Notes: generated by a model from the sequence alone, not told the origin. DNA of 32,734 nt from Candidatus Danuiimicrobium aquiferis (GCA_001804285.1 MHFR01000007.1:1-32734); one strand, 5' to 3'. Shown: positions 1-7,624, counted from the stretch's first letter. A program made the numbers and translations.

Positions 1-128
1 TGCCTGCACCTGTTTTTTCAATCCGATGTCGTTTATTTCAATGAGGTTGCATGCTTTTGAATCTTTTTTCAGTGGACCCTAAATAGCTATTACTAATAAG
101 CTCTTAAATTTCGAGGATTTCTGTGTGC

Positions 129-170
129 CCAATTTGTGCCTATTTTTGGGCACAAATAGGCACAAATTGG
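129..170. repeat. Perfect 17-bp inverted repeat downstream of tRNA-Gly
   Basis: Arms 129-145 and 154-170 are exact reverse complements, separated by an 8-nt loop. The right arm and loop also contain the direct repeat GGCACAAAT. It lies about 80 nt beyond the 3' end of the tRNA-Gly gene. There is no T-run next to it, so it is not a convincing terminator. Repeated GTGCC/GGCAC half-sites beside a tRNA 3' end resemble integrase attachment regions, but no integrase gene is visible here. The rest of 1-249 holds no gene I can support. Confidence 0.75.
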
Positions 171-249
171 CTTATTCACCCTGATTTCGACTCAGTAGAA
201 AAAGTTGCGAAAGGCCTAAAAAATAAGGAGTTATTTGAAGGATAAAGAG

Positions 250-323
250 TGGAGCGGCCAGTGGGAATCGAACCCACGCCAGGAGCTTGGGAAGCTCCAG
301 TACTACCATTATACTATGGCCGC
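250..323 (-). tRNA. tRNA-Gly (anticodon CCC), CCA encoded
   Basis: Read on the minus strand, a complete cloverleaf is present: 7-bp acceptor stem GCGGCCA/TGGCCGC, D-arm with AATGGTA loop, anticodon stem GGAGC/GCTCC enclosing loop TTCCCAA (anticodon CCC, reading GGG), and T-arm GTGGG/CCCAC with loop TTCGATT. Discriminator T is followed by an encoded CCA at 250-252. It starts 30 nt after the stop of the upstream pfkB-family gene, so it may be co-transcribed with that operon. The glycine identity is secure from the anticodon. Confidence 0.96.
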
Positions 324-353
324 ATGTAAAATCTTGGTTATTATACCTACCAA

Positions 354-1265
354 TCAAAAATGGCAAAGTTTCTTGAACTGCTCAATCCGCTCTTCGATTT
401 CGTTTAGTTTTAATTTGCGTAACCGGTCGAGACCGAAATCTTCGACTGTAAACGACGCGACAATACTACCGCAAACAACTGCTCGTTTAAGATTCTCAAA
501 ACCCAAATCACCACTTTTCACAAGATACCCCATCATACCGCCCGCAAATGTATCGCCTGCCCCGGTCGGATCAAATACTTCCTCAAGAGGATACGCCGGA
601 ACACTGAAAAATTTCTCGCTACAAAATAAAAATGCACCATGCTCGCCTTTTTTCACCACAACCGTCCCGGGACCCATCTGCTGAATTTTTCTACCGGCCC
701 GGATCAGATTCATTTCTTTAGTTAAAAGCCGGGCTTCACCGTCATTCAACACAAACAAATCGACTTTCTTAAGTACTGAATCGAGCTCTTTCCTTTTTCC
801 GTTAATCCAAAAATTCATCGTATCGCAAGCGATGAACTTGCATTTCGGCCGTTTCACCTGATCGAGCACATTCATCTGCAGCAGAGGATCAATATTGGCC
901 AAAAATAAAAATTCGGGCGGAGATTCGGGTCTCAATTCCGGCTTAAAATCGAGCAAAACATTAAGTTGCGTGTCAAGCGTCAGCGCGCTGTTCAAATCCG
1001 ACTCGTACTTCCCTTTCCAACGAAACGTCTTTCCTTCAGTCACCTGCAAATGATCAAGCCCAATCGAATGTTCCTCCAGAATTTTCCGATATTCAATCGG
1101 GAAATCTTTCCCGACAATTGCCATTAACTCAACCTTCGTAAAGAAACTTGCGGCATATGAGAAATACGAGGCTGACCCGCCGAATACCGAATCGCGTTTT
1201 CCAAACGGAGTTTCTACTTCGTCAATCGCAACCGTTCCGATCACCATCAATGGATAACTTTTCAT
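354..1265 (-). CDS. PfkB-family carbohydrate kinase
   Basis: This 303-aa protein belongs to the ribokinase/PfkB fold. The N-terminal double Gly of the sugar lid is at residues 29-30, the NxxE magnesium motif at 174-177, the strand VVVKKGEHG near 212-220, and the signature DPTGAGDTFAGG at 232-243 with Asp238 as predicted catalytic base. The family transfers phosphate from ATP to a sugar or nucleoside hydroxyl; the substrate cannot be read from sequence. It is last in an operon with phosphofructokinase, gmhA, rfaE2 and thiE, separated from thiE by a palindromic repeat. An AAGGTG ribosome site sits 5 nt before the ATG. HldE's own kinase domain is also PfkB-type, so a heptose-7-phosphate kinase role is possible, but the N-terminus does not look like typical RfaE1. 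No truncation is seen. Confidence 0.9.
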   Translation of the reverse strand: MKSYPLMVIGTVAIDEVETPFGKRDSVFGGSASYFSYAASFFTKVELMAIVGKDFPIEYRKILEEHSIGLDHLQVTEGKTFRWKGKYESDLNSALTLDTQLNVLLDFKPELRPESPPEFLFLANIDPLLQMNVLDQVKRPKCKFIACDTMNFWINGKRKELDSVLKKVDLFVLNDGEARLLTKEMNLIRAGRKIQQMGPGTVVVKKGEHGAFLFCSEKFFSVPAYPLEEVFDPTGAGDTFAGGMMGYLVKSGDLGFENLKRAVVCGSIVASFTVEDFGLDRLRKLKLNEIEERIEQFKKLCHF

Positions 1266-1286
1266 TTTTCACCTTTCTTGGGCACA

Positions 1287-1397
1287 TGTCATCCCCGCAT
1301 GTTTCTGGCGGGGATCCATCATCTATAAGATTCCCGCCTACCCCGGAAAAGCTGGGGCCGGCCCTTTCTTCCCCAAGGAAAACATGCGGGAATGACA
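1287..1397. repeat. TGTCAT-CCCCGC palindromic dispersed repeat, copy 1
   Basis: Begins TGTCATCCCCGC and ends GCGGGAATGACA, so the ends are inverted repeats of each other. Internal hairpins include CCCCGC...GCGGGG. The same end sequences recur near 4220 and 26381. The copy overlaps the 3' end of thiE and supplies the last ~19 codons of that reading frame. Confidence 0.8.
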
Positions 1398-2048
1398 ATA
1401 AGAACTCGCCAAATTGTCCAGTTTCGCTCTCAATTTTTCCGCCGCGGCTCTCGGATTTTTTGCTGAAAAAATCGCGCGCACAACCGCAATTCGATTCGCC
1501 CCGGCTTCGAGGACTGTATCCACATTCTGAAGATTAATTCCGCCAATGCACACAACCGGTATCCGAACCCGATTCACCACCTCGTGAATCTGTCGAAGTC
1601 CTGCTGGCTGATAACCGGGCTTCGTAGGAGTTCCGAAAAGAGGGCCAAAACCAATATAATCAGCTCCGGCGGCTTCTGCCGCAATCGCTTGCTTGATATT
1701 GCGGGTCGACACCCCGATGATTTTCCTTTGATTTCCCATTAATTTTCGTACAGTGTGAATGGGCAAATCCTCCTGCCCGATGTGAACCCCATCGGCACCG
1801 GCGGCTAACGCTAAGTCAACTCTATCATTCATCATAAAAAGCTTTTTTAGCTTACGAGTAATCTTATAAATTCTTTTTGCGAGATCAAGCAATTCGACGT
1901 CTGATAACATTTTGGAGCGAAGCTGGATCACATCCGTTCCGCCAATCAGTGCTTGCTCAATTTGCCGGATGATTTTCAGGTCATACTCTCGGATATCGGT
2001 CACTGCATAAAGCTTAAAATCCCGCAAACACTTTACTTGCCAAGTCAT
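1338..2048 (-). CDS. thiE: Thiamine-phosphate synthase
   Basis: A TIM-barrel enzyme that joins HMP-pyrophosphate and thiazole phosphate to make thiamine monophosphate. Recognisable family motifs are VIQLRSK near residue 40, NDRVDLALAAGADGVHIGQ near 74-92, GVSTRN, GADYIGFGPLFGTPTKP near 130-146 and the GGI phosphate-binding turn. The start ATG overlaps the rfaE2 stop as ATGA (2045-2048), which indicates translational coupling. The ThiE fold should finish near residue 215. The remaining ~19 residues (from about CHSRMFSLGKKG) are encoded by the inserted palindromic repeat and end at a TAG inside it. No other thiamine gene is visible, so its place in a sugar/heptose operon is odd. Confidence 0.92.
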   Translation of the reverse strand: MTWQVKCLRDFKLYAVTDIREYDLKIIRQIEQALIGGTDVIQLRSKMLSDVELLDLAKRIYKITRKLKKLFMMNDRVDLALAAGADGVHIGQEDLPIHTVRKLMGNQRKIIGVSTRNIKQAIAAEAAGADYIGFGPLFGTPTKPGYQPAGLRQIHEVVNRVRIPVVCIGGINLQNVDTVLEAGANRIAVVRAIFSAKNPRAAAEKLRAKLDNLASSYCHSRMFSLGKKGPAPAFPG

Positions 2049-2542
2049 AAAGCTTTTTTGACTTTTGCCTTTTGGCCTTTGATCTTATTGAGAATTCTCG
2101 TCGTTGATCGCCCCTTAAGAAGCGAAATCCGCTTCACTTTTCCACCCCAATTTAAAACATCTTTCGCACCTGCAATCTCGGAAACTTTCCAATCCGACCC
2201 TTTCACTAAAATATTCGGCCGAAGCGCGAGAATCACTTTAAGCGGAGTCGGCTCATCGAAAATAACGATATAATCGATACAGGAAAGAGCTGCGAGTACT
2301 TGCGCACGGTCTTTTTCACAGTTCACCGGACGTCCCGGCCCTTTAATGATTCGGACGGACTCGTCCGAATTAAGTCCCAGGACGAGAATGTCTCCGCTTC
2401 GTCTCGCTTGCTCAAGATACATGACGTGCCCGGCATGCAGAATATCGAAACAGCCATTGGTAAAAGAGATTTTCTTTCCTTGGCGTTTCAGCCGGTGAGT
2501 TATTTCAACTGCACGCTGGAGAGATATTAATTTCTTATTCAT
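2045..2542 (-). CDS. rfaE2: D-glycero-beta-D-manno-heptose 1-phosphate adenylyltransferase
   Basis: This 165-aa stand-alone nucleotidyltransferase corresponds to the C-terminal half of HldE. It shows the cytidylyltransferase-fold signature TNGCFDILHAGH (residues 28-39, with the HxGH-type motif) and the distal GRSTTRIL segment near 143-150. It would convert heptose-1-phosphate and ATP to ADP-heptose, the donor for LPS inner core. Start and stop both overlap neighbours by ATGA (2539-2542 with gmhA, 2045-2048 with thiE), so it is embedded in a coupled operon. The kinase half of HldE is not fused to it. Related glycerol-3-phosphate cytidylyltransferases share the fold, but the adjacent gmhA favours the heptose role. 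Confidence 0.9.
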   Translation of the reverse strand: MNKKLISLQRAVEITHRLKRQGKKISFTNGCFDILHAGHVMYLEQARRSGDILVLGLNSDESVRIIKGPGRPVNCEKDRAQVLAALSCIDYIVIFDEPTPLKVILALRPNILVKGSDWKVSEIAGAKDVLNWGGKVKRISLLKGRSTTRILNKIKGQKAKVKKAL

Positions 2543-3138
2543 GAGACTTGAGGAAAAAGAAGTTGATCGGTGACATCACAAATTGCATGGAGTGCTGTAA
2601 TGTGCATTTCTTGTATAAAAGCGGCAGAATCAGCAGCCGCTGAAAAATTAATGTCGACAAGGTTTTTAAGTTGCCCGCCGGATTTTCCCGTAAATCCGAT
2701 CACTGTGATCCCTTTTGATTTTGAAAGTTTGGCAGCCCCTATCACATTCTTCGAATTCCCGCTTGTAGAGATCGCAATCAGCACATCGCCTTTTTGGCCC
2801 AGTGCTTCGACCTGCCTTGCAAATATCTGCTCGAAAGAATAATCATTACCGATCGCCGTTATGGCCGATGTATCTGTGGTTAATGAAATAGCGGGAAGCC
2901 CCCTGCGTTCTATTCTAAACCGGCCGGTGAATTCGGCGGCAATATGCTGTGCATCCGCCGCACTGCCGCCGTTTCCGCACAAAAGAATTTTATGTCCCCC
3001 TTTAAGCGCATTCGCGATCATCTCTGCAATTTTCGCCAAAATTTGAATTTGACCCGGCAAAAAAGTATCACGAAACGACAGCTCGTGACTTTTTACATAA
3101 CTTTCTATCGCCTGTTCGGGTTTAAAGGAGTGGGTCAT
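2539..3138 (-). CDS. gmhA: Phosphoheptose isomerase (sedoheptulose-7-phosphate isomerase)
   Basis: A SIS-domain enzyme of 199 aa that converts sedoheptulose-7-phosphate to D-glycero-D-manno-heptose-7-phosphate, the first committed step to ADP-heptose. The phosphate-binding loop CGNGGSAADAQH is at about residues 54-65 and STSGNS at 124-129. His65, Glu69, Gln166 and His174 fit the zinc/catalytic set of GmhA. I chose the ATG at 3138, which follows the phosphofructokinase stop by one base (TAA-T-ATG); a TTG three codons upstream (3147) would overlap that gene. The 3' end overlaps rfaE2 as ATGA. Length matches the family. Confidence 0.94.
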   Translation of the reverse strand: MTHSFKPEQAIESYVKSHELSFRDTFLPGQIQILAKIAEMIANALKGGHKILLCGNGGSAADAQHIAAEFTGRFRIERRGLPAISLTTDTSAITAIGNDYSFEQIFARQVEALGQKGDVLIAISTSGNSKNVIGAAKLSKSKGITVIGFTGKSGGQLKNLVDINFSAAADSAAFIQEMHITALHAICDVTDQLLFPQVS

Positions 3139-3139
3139 A

Positions 3140-4162
3140 TTATCCAAAATACGTTTTCACCATTTTATAGAAATCTTCCGGAACTAATTTCAAACCGCTC
3201 GTCGCGTCTTTCAGCGGAGCCGGAATGATGGCGTTCCCATATAAACTGACCATAAAACCAAATTTTTTCTGTTCAATTAATTCAATCGCATGATATCCAA
3301 AACGGGTTCCGAGAACGCGGTCAAATGCCGTCGGAGAACCGCCGCGCTGAATGTGCCCCAAAACCGTTACGCGCGTCTCAAATTGGGTCCGTTCTTCAAT
3401 CTTGTCTGCGAGAACTTGACCGATCCCGCCCAACCGGACATGACCAAACGCATCAAGTTGTTCTTTTTGAGTCACATCATACCCTTTAAATTTAACGCCT
3501 TCCGAAACCGCAACAATGCTGAAGGTTCGGCCGCGGGCATGGCGTTTTTTAATAATATCGCAAACCTCATCAATATCGACCAGCACTTCGGGAATCAAAA
3601 CCACATCGGCTCCACCGGCAAGTCCCGCGTGCGCCGTAATCCACCCCGCATGTCTTCCCATAATTTCAACCACCATCACGCGATTATGGGATTCTGCCGT
3701 CGTATGAAGCCGGTCAATACATTCCATGGCAATGTTGACAGCCGTATCAAAACCGAAAGTAAAATCGGTGCATGAAAGATCATTATCAATCGTTTTCGGA
3801 ACGCCGACGATTGGCAATCCTTCTTCCGCAAGCTTCGAAGCAACTCCGAGAGTATCCTCTCCACCAATCACAATCAATGCGTCTAAACCGTGAACTTTAA
3901 ACGTATTTTTTACTTTTTCGACATCACCCTCCTTTTTATAGGGATTGGTACGCGAAGTCCCGAGAATCGTACCCCCGCGATGCAAAATGCCTGTAATCGC
4001 TTCCGGAGTGAGCGGAACCATCACATTATCAACCAGGCCTTTCCATCCGTTTTTAAAGCCAACCACTTCCCAATTTTTTTGATGCGCATACCGGCCGGCT
4101 GCGCGAATCACTGCATTTAACCCCGGGCAATCCCCACCACCTGTCAACATTCCGATTTTCAT
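3140..4162 (-). CDS. pfp: 6-phosphofructokinase, predicted pyrophosphate-dependent
   Basis: This 340-aa group III-type phosphofructokinase phosphorylates fructose-6-phosphate. The Gly-rich loop GGGDCPGLN is at 8-16, the catalytic PKTIDNDL at 122-129, and MGRHAGW and HIQRGGSP further on. The positions that set phosphoryl-donor preference (E. coli Gly104 and Gly124) are Asp103 in GGEDT and Lys123 in PKTIDND. In this family that Asp/Lys pair is the mark of PPi-dependent or reversible enzymes, while ATP enzymes carry Gly at the first site. It is the first gene of the operon, with GGGAGG upstream of the ATG and a promoter candidate at 4190-4217. The family call is firm; PPi use is a residue-based prediction. 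Confidence 0.92.
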   Translation of the reverse strand: MKIGMLTGGGDCPGLNAVIRAAGRYAHQKNWEVVGFKNGWKGLVDNVMVPLTPEAITGILHRGGTILGTSRTNPYKKEGDVEKVKNTFKVHGLDALIVIGGEDTLGVASKLAEEGLPIVGVPKTIDNDLSCTDFTFGFDTAVNIAMECIDRLHTTAESHNRVMVVEIMGRHAGWITAHAGLAGGADVVLIPEVLVDIDEVCDIIKKRHARGRTFSIVAVSEGVKFKGYDVTQKEQLDAFGHVRLGGIGQVLADKIEERTQFETRVTVLGHIQRGGSPTAFDRVLGTRFGYHAIELIEQKKFGFMVSLYGNAIIPAPLKDATSGLKLVPEDFYKMVKTYFG

Positions 4163-4189
4163 AATTTTCTTTTCCTCCCAAATTTAATG

Positions 4190-4217
4190 GTTATAAGCGG
4201 TTCATAAGTCCATACAA
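4190..4217 (-). promoter_or_regulatory. Candidate sigma-70 promoter of the pfp-gmhA-rfaE2-thiE-pfkB operon
   Basis: On the minus strand a -35-like TTGTAT (4212-4217), a 16-nt spacer and a -10 TATAAC (4190-4195) precede the phosphofructokinase ATG by a short leader with GGGAGG. The -10 fits 5 of 6, the -35 only 3 of 6. The palindromic repeat at 4220-4284 lies directly upstream. Confidence 0.45.
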
Positions 4218-4219
4218 CA

Positions 4220-4284
4220 GTCATTCCCGCATGCTTTTAGCGGGAATCCAAAGATACTGGATCCCCGCTTTCGCGGGGATGACA
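4220..4284. repeat. TGTCATTCCCGC palindromic dispersed repeat, copy 2 (compact)
   Basis: Two back-to-back hairpins (ATTCCCGC...GCGGGAAT and ATCCCCGC-TTTC-GCGGGGAT) are enclosed by inverted ends GTCAT.../...ATGAC. This is the cleanest copy in the window and lies between amaP and the phosphofructokinase operon. It carries no coding capacity and resembles REP/MITE-type intergenic repeats. Confidence 0.85.
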
Positions 4285-4352
4285 GACCTTGTGAAACACT
4301 TCTAAATCCTGCTAATTTTTATTATCTGATATGTTTTATAGATTTAATTTTT

Positions 4353-4922
4353 TCACTTTTGCTTTTGAACATGCTCCGGCTTACCGCTTTCCCCAATGAC
4401 CTTCACGACATTAATGTTAAATATAATCTCGATTTCTTCACCCAACATTTTCTGAATCTTGGATGAAATCTCGGCCTGAATCGCATGAACCAACTCTGAC
4501 AAATTTGCCCCGGAAAGAACCGAAATATTTGCTTTAATGCGAAGCTGATTCACTTCAGCTTCTGTTTTAACTTTCATGGCCTGAACGGCTTCGAATTTGC
4601 GGATCCCTTTCCGGACCACTTCATTGATTGCGCGGATCGACACATTGACGTGCCCCCACTTCCCGTACAAAATCACGTCGTTGCTCTGCCGGGTTTGTTT
4701 GATTAAAATCTTCGCAAACACAATTCCGACAATCATAAAAACCAAACCGGTAATTCCCATTTGAAGCGTTTTCCATGGGCTGTCGTAAATGTCCTGGACT
4801 TTCAGAATCGCATCTGTCATCGTCAGGGTATGCATCGAAACGATGATCATAAGACTGCCGAAAGTCAGGAATGCAAAGATAGCAAAAACGTATGCGAACG
4901 CATGAATCACTTTCATAACCAT
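4353..4922 (-). CDS. amaP: Membrane-anchored Asp23/AmaP-like protein
   Basis: This 189-aa protein has two predicted membrane helices (about residues 5-29 and 55-74) followed by a soluble Asp23-like region (YGKWGHVNVSIRAINEVVRKG and a ...IKANISVLSGANL... strand set). AmaP-type proteins anchor Asp23 at the membrane, and Asp23 relatives are linked to cell-envelope stress and to acetyl-CoA carboxylase. The start ATG overlaps the accC stop by one base (TAATG), so the two are translationally coupled. In Bacillus the Asp23 protein YqhY follows accBC in the same way. The exact role here is not known. Confidence 0.75.
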   Translation of the reverse strand: MVMKVIHAFAYVFAIFAFLTFGSLMIIVSMHTLTMTDAILKVQDIYDSPWKTLQMGITGLVFMIVGIVFAKILIKQTRQSNDVILYGKWGHVNVSIRAINEVVRKGIRKFEAVQAMKVKTEAEVNQLRIKANISVLSGANLSELVHAIQAEISSKIQKMLGEEIEIIFNINVVKVIGESGKPEHVQKQK

Positions 4923-6307
4923 TAACCTGCTTTTTTCTTTTCAACCGCTTGGTCTTGCGACTTCACATCTGCCAGATAGGTCTCGAGAAAGCTGGTGCTT
5001 ATTTTCCCTTGACGGAAACGAGGAGAATTCAAAACTTTTTCATGAAGTGAAACAGTCGTTTTAATGGGTGAAATGGTCAATTCCCGCAAAGCCCGCAACA
5101 TAATCTGAATCGCTTCATTCCGGTCTTTTCCGTGCGCAATCACTTTAGCAATCATCGAATCATAATAAGGCGGTATCACATAACCCGCATAAATATGAGA
5201 GTCCACCCGCAGATTCCGGCCGCCCGGAAAATGCACGCTTTCAATCTTTCCGGGACAAGGAAGAAAATTCCGGTCAGGATCTTCCGCGTTAATCCGGCAC
5301 TCAATCGCAGCACCTTTAAATTCAACCTGATCCTGCGTGAGTTCAAGCTTTCCGCCGGCCGCAATGCGAATCTGTTCTTTCACCATATCAATCCCCGTGA
5401 TCATTTCCGTCACCGGATGTTCCACCTGAAGCCTCGTATTCATTTCCATAAAATAAAACCGGCCGGTCGCATCTAAAAGAAATTCCACGGTCCCCACATT
5501 TTCATATTGAATCGCTCTCGCCACGCGAATCGCCACTTCGCCCATTTTCCTCCGGAGATGTTTATCAAGCGCAACCGACGGTGACTCTTCAATCAATTTC
5601 TGATGGCGGCGCTGAATCGAGCAATCGCGCTCCCCGAGATGGATCACGTTACCATAACTATCCGCAAGAATCTGAATCTCGATATGCCGCGGTTCCTGAA
5701 CATATTTTTCCATATAAACATCGGGGCTGCCGAACGCGGCTTCGGCTTCTGCTTGCGCCGTCAAAAACGCGTTCACAAGCTTGCCATCGTTATGCGCGAC
5801 TTTAATTCCCTTTCCGCCTCCTCCGGCTTTGGCTTTAATCGCAACCGGGTACCCGAATTTTTTTGCAATCCGGAGCGCTTCCGCCTGATTCGAAATAATT
5901 CCTTTGCTTCCCGGAATAATCGGAATATTCGCTTTCCGGCAAGTATCGCGCGCCAGCGATTTATCACCCGCTAATCGGATACTTTCGGGTTTCGGCCCGA
6001 TAAATTTAATTTGGCAGGATTCGCAAATTTCCGCAAAATGCGGATTTTCAGAAAGAAACCCATACCCGGGATGAATCGCATCCACATCCGCAATTTCGGC
6101 AGCACTGATGATACTCGGAATATTGAGGTAACTGTCCTGTGAAGAAGCATCTCCGATACAAATGGCTTCATCGGCTAAACGCACATGCATCGAATCTCTG
6201 TCCGCTTTCGAAAAAACGGCAACCGTCCGGATGTCCAACTCGCGGCACGCGCGAATGACCCTGACTGCAACTTCTCCTCGATTTGCAATTAGAACTTTAT
6301 GAAACAT
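4922..6307 (-). CDS. accC: Acetyl-CoA carboxylase, biotin carboxylase subunit
   Basis: This 461-aa ATP-grasp enzyme carboxylates the biotin on AccB using bicarbonate and ATP, the first half-reaction of malonyl-CoA formation. The N-terminal pre-ATP-grasp segment [17 protein letters not shown] is intact, followed by the Gly-rich ATP loop AGGGGKG (161-167), [16 protein letters not shown] (226-241) and [14 protein letters not shown] (288-301). Length is normal for the family. It sits 47 nt after accB and is followed by the Asp23-like gene with a TAATG overlap. accA and accD are not in this window. Confidence 0.97.
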   Translation of the reverse strand: MFHKVLIANRGEVAVRVIRACRELDIRTVAVFSKADRDSMHVRLADEAICIGDASSQDSYLNIPSIISAAEIADVDAIHPGYGFLSENPHFAEICESCQIKFIGPKPESIRLAGDKSLARDTCRKANIPIIPGSKGIISNQAEALRIAKKFGYPVAIKAKAGGGGKGIKVAHNDGKLVNAFLTAQAEAEAAFGSPDVYMEKYVQEPRHIEIQILADSYGNVIHLGERDCSIQRRHQKLIEESPSVALDKHLRRKMGEVAIRVARAIQYENVGTVEFLLDATGRFYFMEMNTRLQVEHPVTEMITGIDMVKEQIRIAAGGKLELTQDQVEFKGAAIECRINAEDPDRNFLPCPGKIESVHFPGGRNLRVDSHIYAGYVIPPYYDSMIAKVIAHGKDRNEAIQIMLRALRELTISPIKTTVSLHEKVLNSPRFRQGKISTSFLETYLADVKSQDQAVEKKKAG

Positions 6308-6354
6308 ATGATTGGATTGGCCTTGCGTATTTGGAATATGATAACGTCAAATCA

Positions 6355-6807
6355 CTAGAGCCTTTGAATTCTAAATAAAGGTTGGTCAAATTCGACCGGT
6401 TGGCCGTTCTGAACCAAAACTTCGACAATCTTACCCTTAATTTCACTCTTGATTTCATTCATCAGCTTCATCGCTTCGATAATACAAAGCACATCACCCG
6501 GATTAATCTCCTTACCGGTCGTCGCATAAGATTCCGCATCGGGCGCAGGAGCCGCATAAAAAGTCCCGACCATCGGCGATTTTATGAGGTCTCCGGGCGC
6601 CTCAGGCGCTTTTTCCTGAGCAACTTCCCTGGTTCTTTCTTTCGTCATAGCGGCGGCTTCGGGAATCGAAACGGCTTCTTCGCGGATAATCGTTCCCGAG
6701 ACCCCTTTTTTAAGCCGTATCTTAAAACCTTCCTTTTCAATTTCCAGCTCGGTAATTCCGTTTTCCTGCATCAAATTAATCATTTCTTTCAGCTCTTTAA
6801 TATTCAT
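6355..6807 (-). CDS. accB: Biotin carboxyl carrier protein of acetyl-CoA carboxylase
   Basis: This 150-aa carrier has an N-terminal helical segment, an Ala/Pro/Glu-rich flexible linker (about residues 45-72) and a C-terminal biotinyl domain starting near IKSPMVGTFY. The biotin-acceptor motif EAMKLMNE is at 111-118 with Lys114 as the attachment site. The carboxyl-biotin shuttles between AccC and the transcarboxylase. A GAGG ribosome site precedes the ATG, and a strong promoter lies at 6910-6938. It is first in accB-accC-amaP. Confidence 0.97.
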   Translation of the reverse strand: MNIKELKEMINLMQENGITELEIEKEGFKIRLKKGVSGTIIREEAVSIPEAAAMTKERTREVAQEKAPEAPGDLIKSPMVGTFYAAPAPDAESYATTGKEINPGDVLCIIEAMKLMNEIKSEIKGKIVEVLVQNGQPVEFDQPLFRIQRL

Positions 6808-6909
6808 GGTACCTCAACGTTTAATCTGATTTTAATCTGATTTTGATGGTTCAATAACTCTTATCACAATCACTATAAATGATTTAATCCATTCCGCAAA
6901 AAACGATAA

Positions 6910-6938
6910 ATTGTACTGAAAAGAATACCGCCTGTCAA
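6910..6938 (-). promoter_or_regulatory. Strong sigma-70 promoter of accB-accC-amaP
   Basis: On the minus strand a perfect -35 TTGACA (6933-6938), an exact 17-nt spacer and a -10 TACAAT (6910-6915) lie immediately after the aroQ stop codon. The predicted transcript starts near 6903, giving a leader of about 96 nt before accB. Confidence 0.8.
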
Positions 6939-6939
6939 T

Positions 6940-7449
6940 TTACATCACGTCACGGGGTTGCATTCGCTTCTGCAATTCATTGATTAAGCCATGCAAGCCA
7001 AGAACATAACTTGCTTCTCTAAAGCCGCTGACTTGGCCAACACATGCCGGCGCAGTCAACGAATGATGACGGAATTCCTCGCGGCTATATATATTGGATA
7101 AGTGCACTTCAACGGCAGGAATTCCGCAAGCCGAAAGCGCATCCCGGAGCACCACGCTGGTGTGCGTATACGCGGCCGGATTAATCAAAATACCCTCATA
7201 CTTATTATGGCGTACCTGTCCGATTTTATCCACCAACTCGCCTTCATGATTGGATTGGAAAAACGAAAGTTGAACCGGCACATCCAGTTTCGAAACTTCA
7301 GCTTTGAGTATTTGATTGATTTGGGCAAGGGTGATTTTTCCATAAATATCCGGCTCCCGGCTACCGAGTAAATTCAAATTCGGCCCGTGGATAACCAGAA
7401 TACGAAGTAGCTTCGGTGATTTGGATTGCGGCTTGGTCTTTTTCTTCAT
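6940..7449 (-). CDS. aroQ: 3-dehydroquinate dehydratase, type II
   Basis: A 169-aa shikimate-pathway enzyme that dehydrates 3-dehydroquinate to 3-dehydroshikimate. Family motifs are ILVIHGPNLNLLGSREP (about 17-33, with Arg31 and Tyr36 as the expected catalytic pair), NPAAYTHTSVVLRDAL and EVHLSN. I start it at the ATG 4 nt after the Trm112-like stop; in-frame TTG (7485) and ATG (7482) starts further upstream would overlap that gene and lack a ribosome site. Even so, a basic Lys-rich extension of about 14 residues precedes the usual start of the fold. Confidence 0.93.
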   Translation of the reverse strand: MKKKTKPQSKSPKLLRILVIHGPNLNLLGSREPDIYGKITLAQINQILKAEVSKLDVPVQLSFFQSNHEGELVDKIGQVRHNKYEGILINPAAYTHTSVVLRDALSACGIPAVEVHLSNIYSREEFRHHSLTAPACVGQVSGFREASYVLGLHGLINELQKRMQPRDVM

Positions 7450-7453
7450 CGCT

Positions 7454-7624
7454 TTACTTCTTATTCGGCTTTTCGGCTTCATCAATAAGCATCACGGGAA
7501 TTCCATCACGGATTGGATACTTATAGCCACAATTGGGATTGGTACAAATAAGCTTGTCTGCTTCGAGGATCACTTTTGTTTTGCATGCCGGACATGCCAG
7601 AATTTCTAAAAGTTCAGGATTCAT
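7454..7624 (-). CDS. Small Trm112-like zinc-ribbon protein
   Basis: This 56-aa reading frame begins MNPELLEILACPACK and has four cysteines (11, 14, 27, 32) as CPAC and CTNPNC, followed by YPIRDGIPVML. This matches the YcaR/Trm112 family, small zinc proteins; eukaryotic Trm112 activates methyltransferases, while the role of bacterial members is unclear. It overlaps the 3' end of the upstream membrane-protein gene by 11 nt and ends 4 nt before the chosen aroQ start, so it is the middle gene of a coupled trio. Confidence 0.88.
   Translation of the reverse strand: MNPELLEILACPACKTKVILEADKLICTNPNCGYKYPIRDGIPVMLIDEAEKPNKK

Noticed and set aside
172-366. 64-aa minus-strand reading frame
   Set aside because: It is a translation of the tRNA-Gly gene and its flanks (the ...WVRFPLAAP... 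stretch is the usual tRNA artefact).
1287-4284. CRISPR array from the repeated TGTCATTCCCGC units
   Set aside because: The copies are kilobases apart, palindromic with variable interiors, and have no regular spacers or cas genes.
5132-5974. Several plus-strand frames opposite accC
   Set aside because: They lie opposite a strongly conserved gene and have Arg/His/Phe-rich compositions typical of antisense shadow frames.
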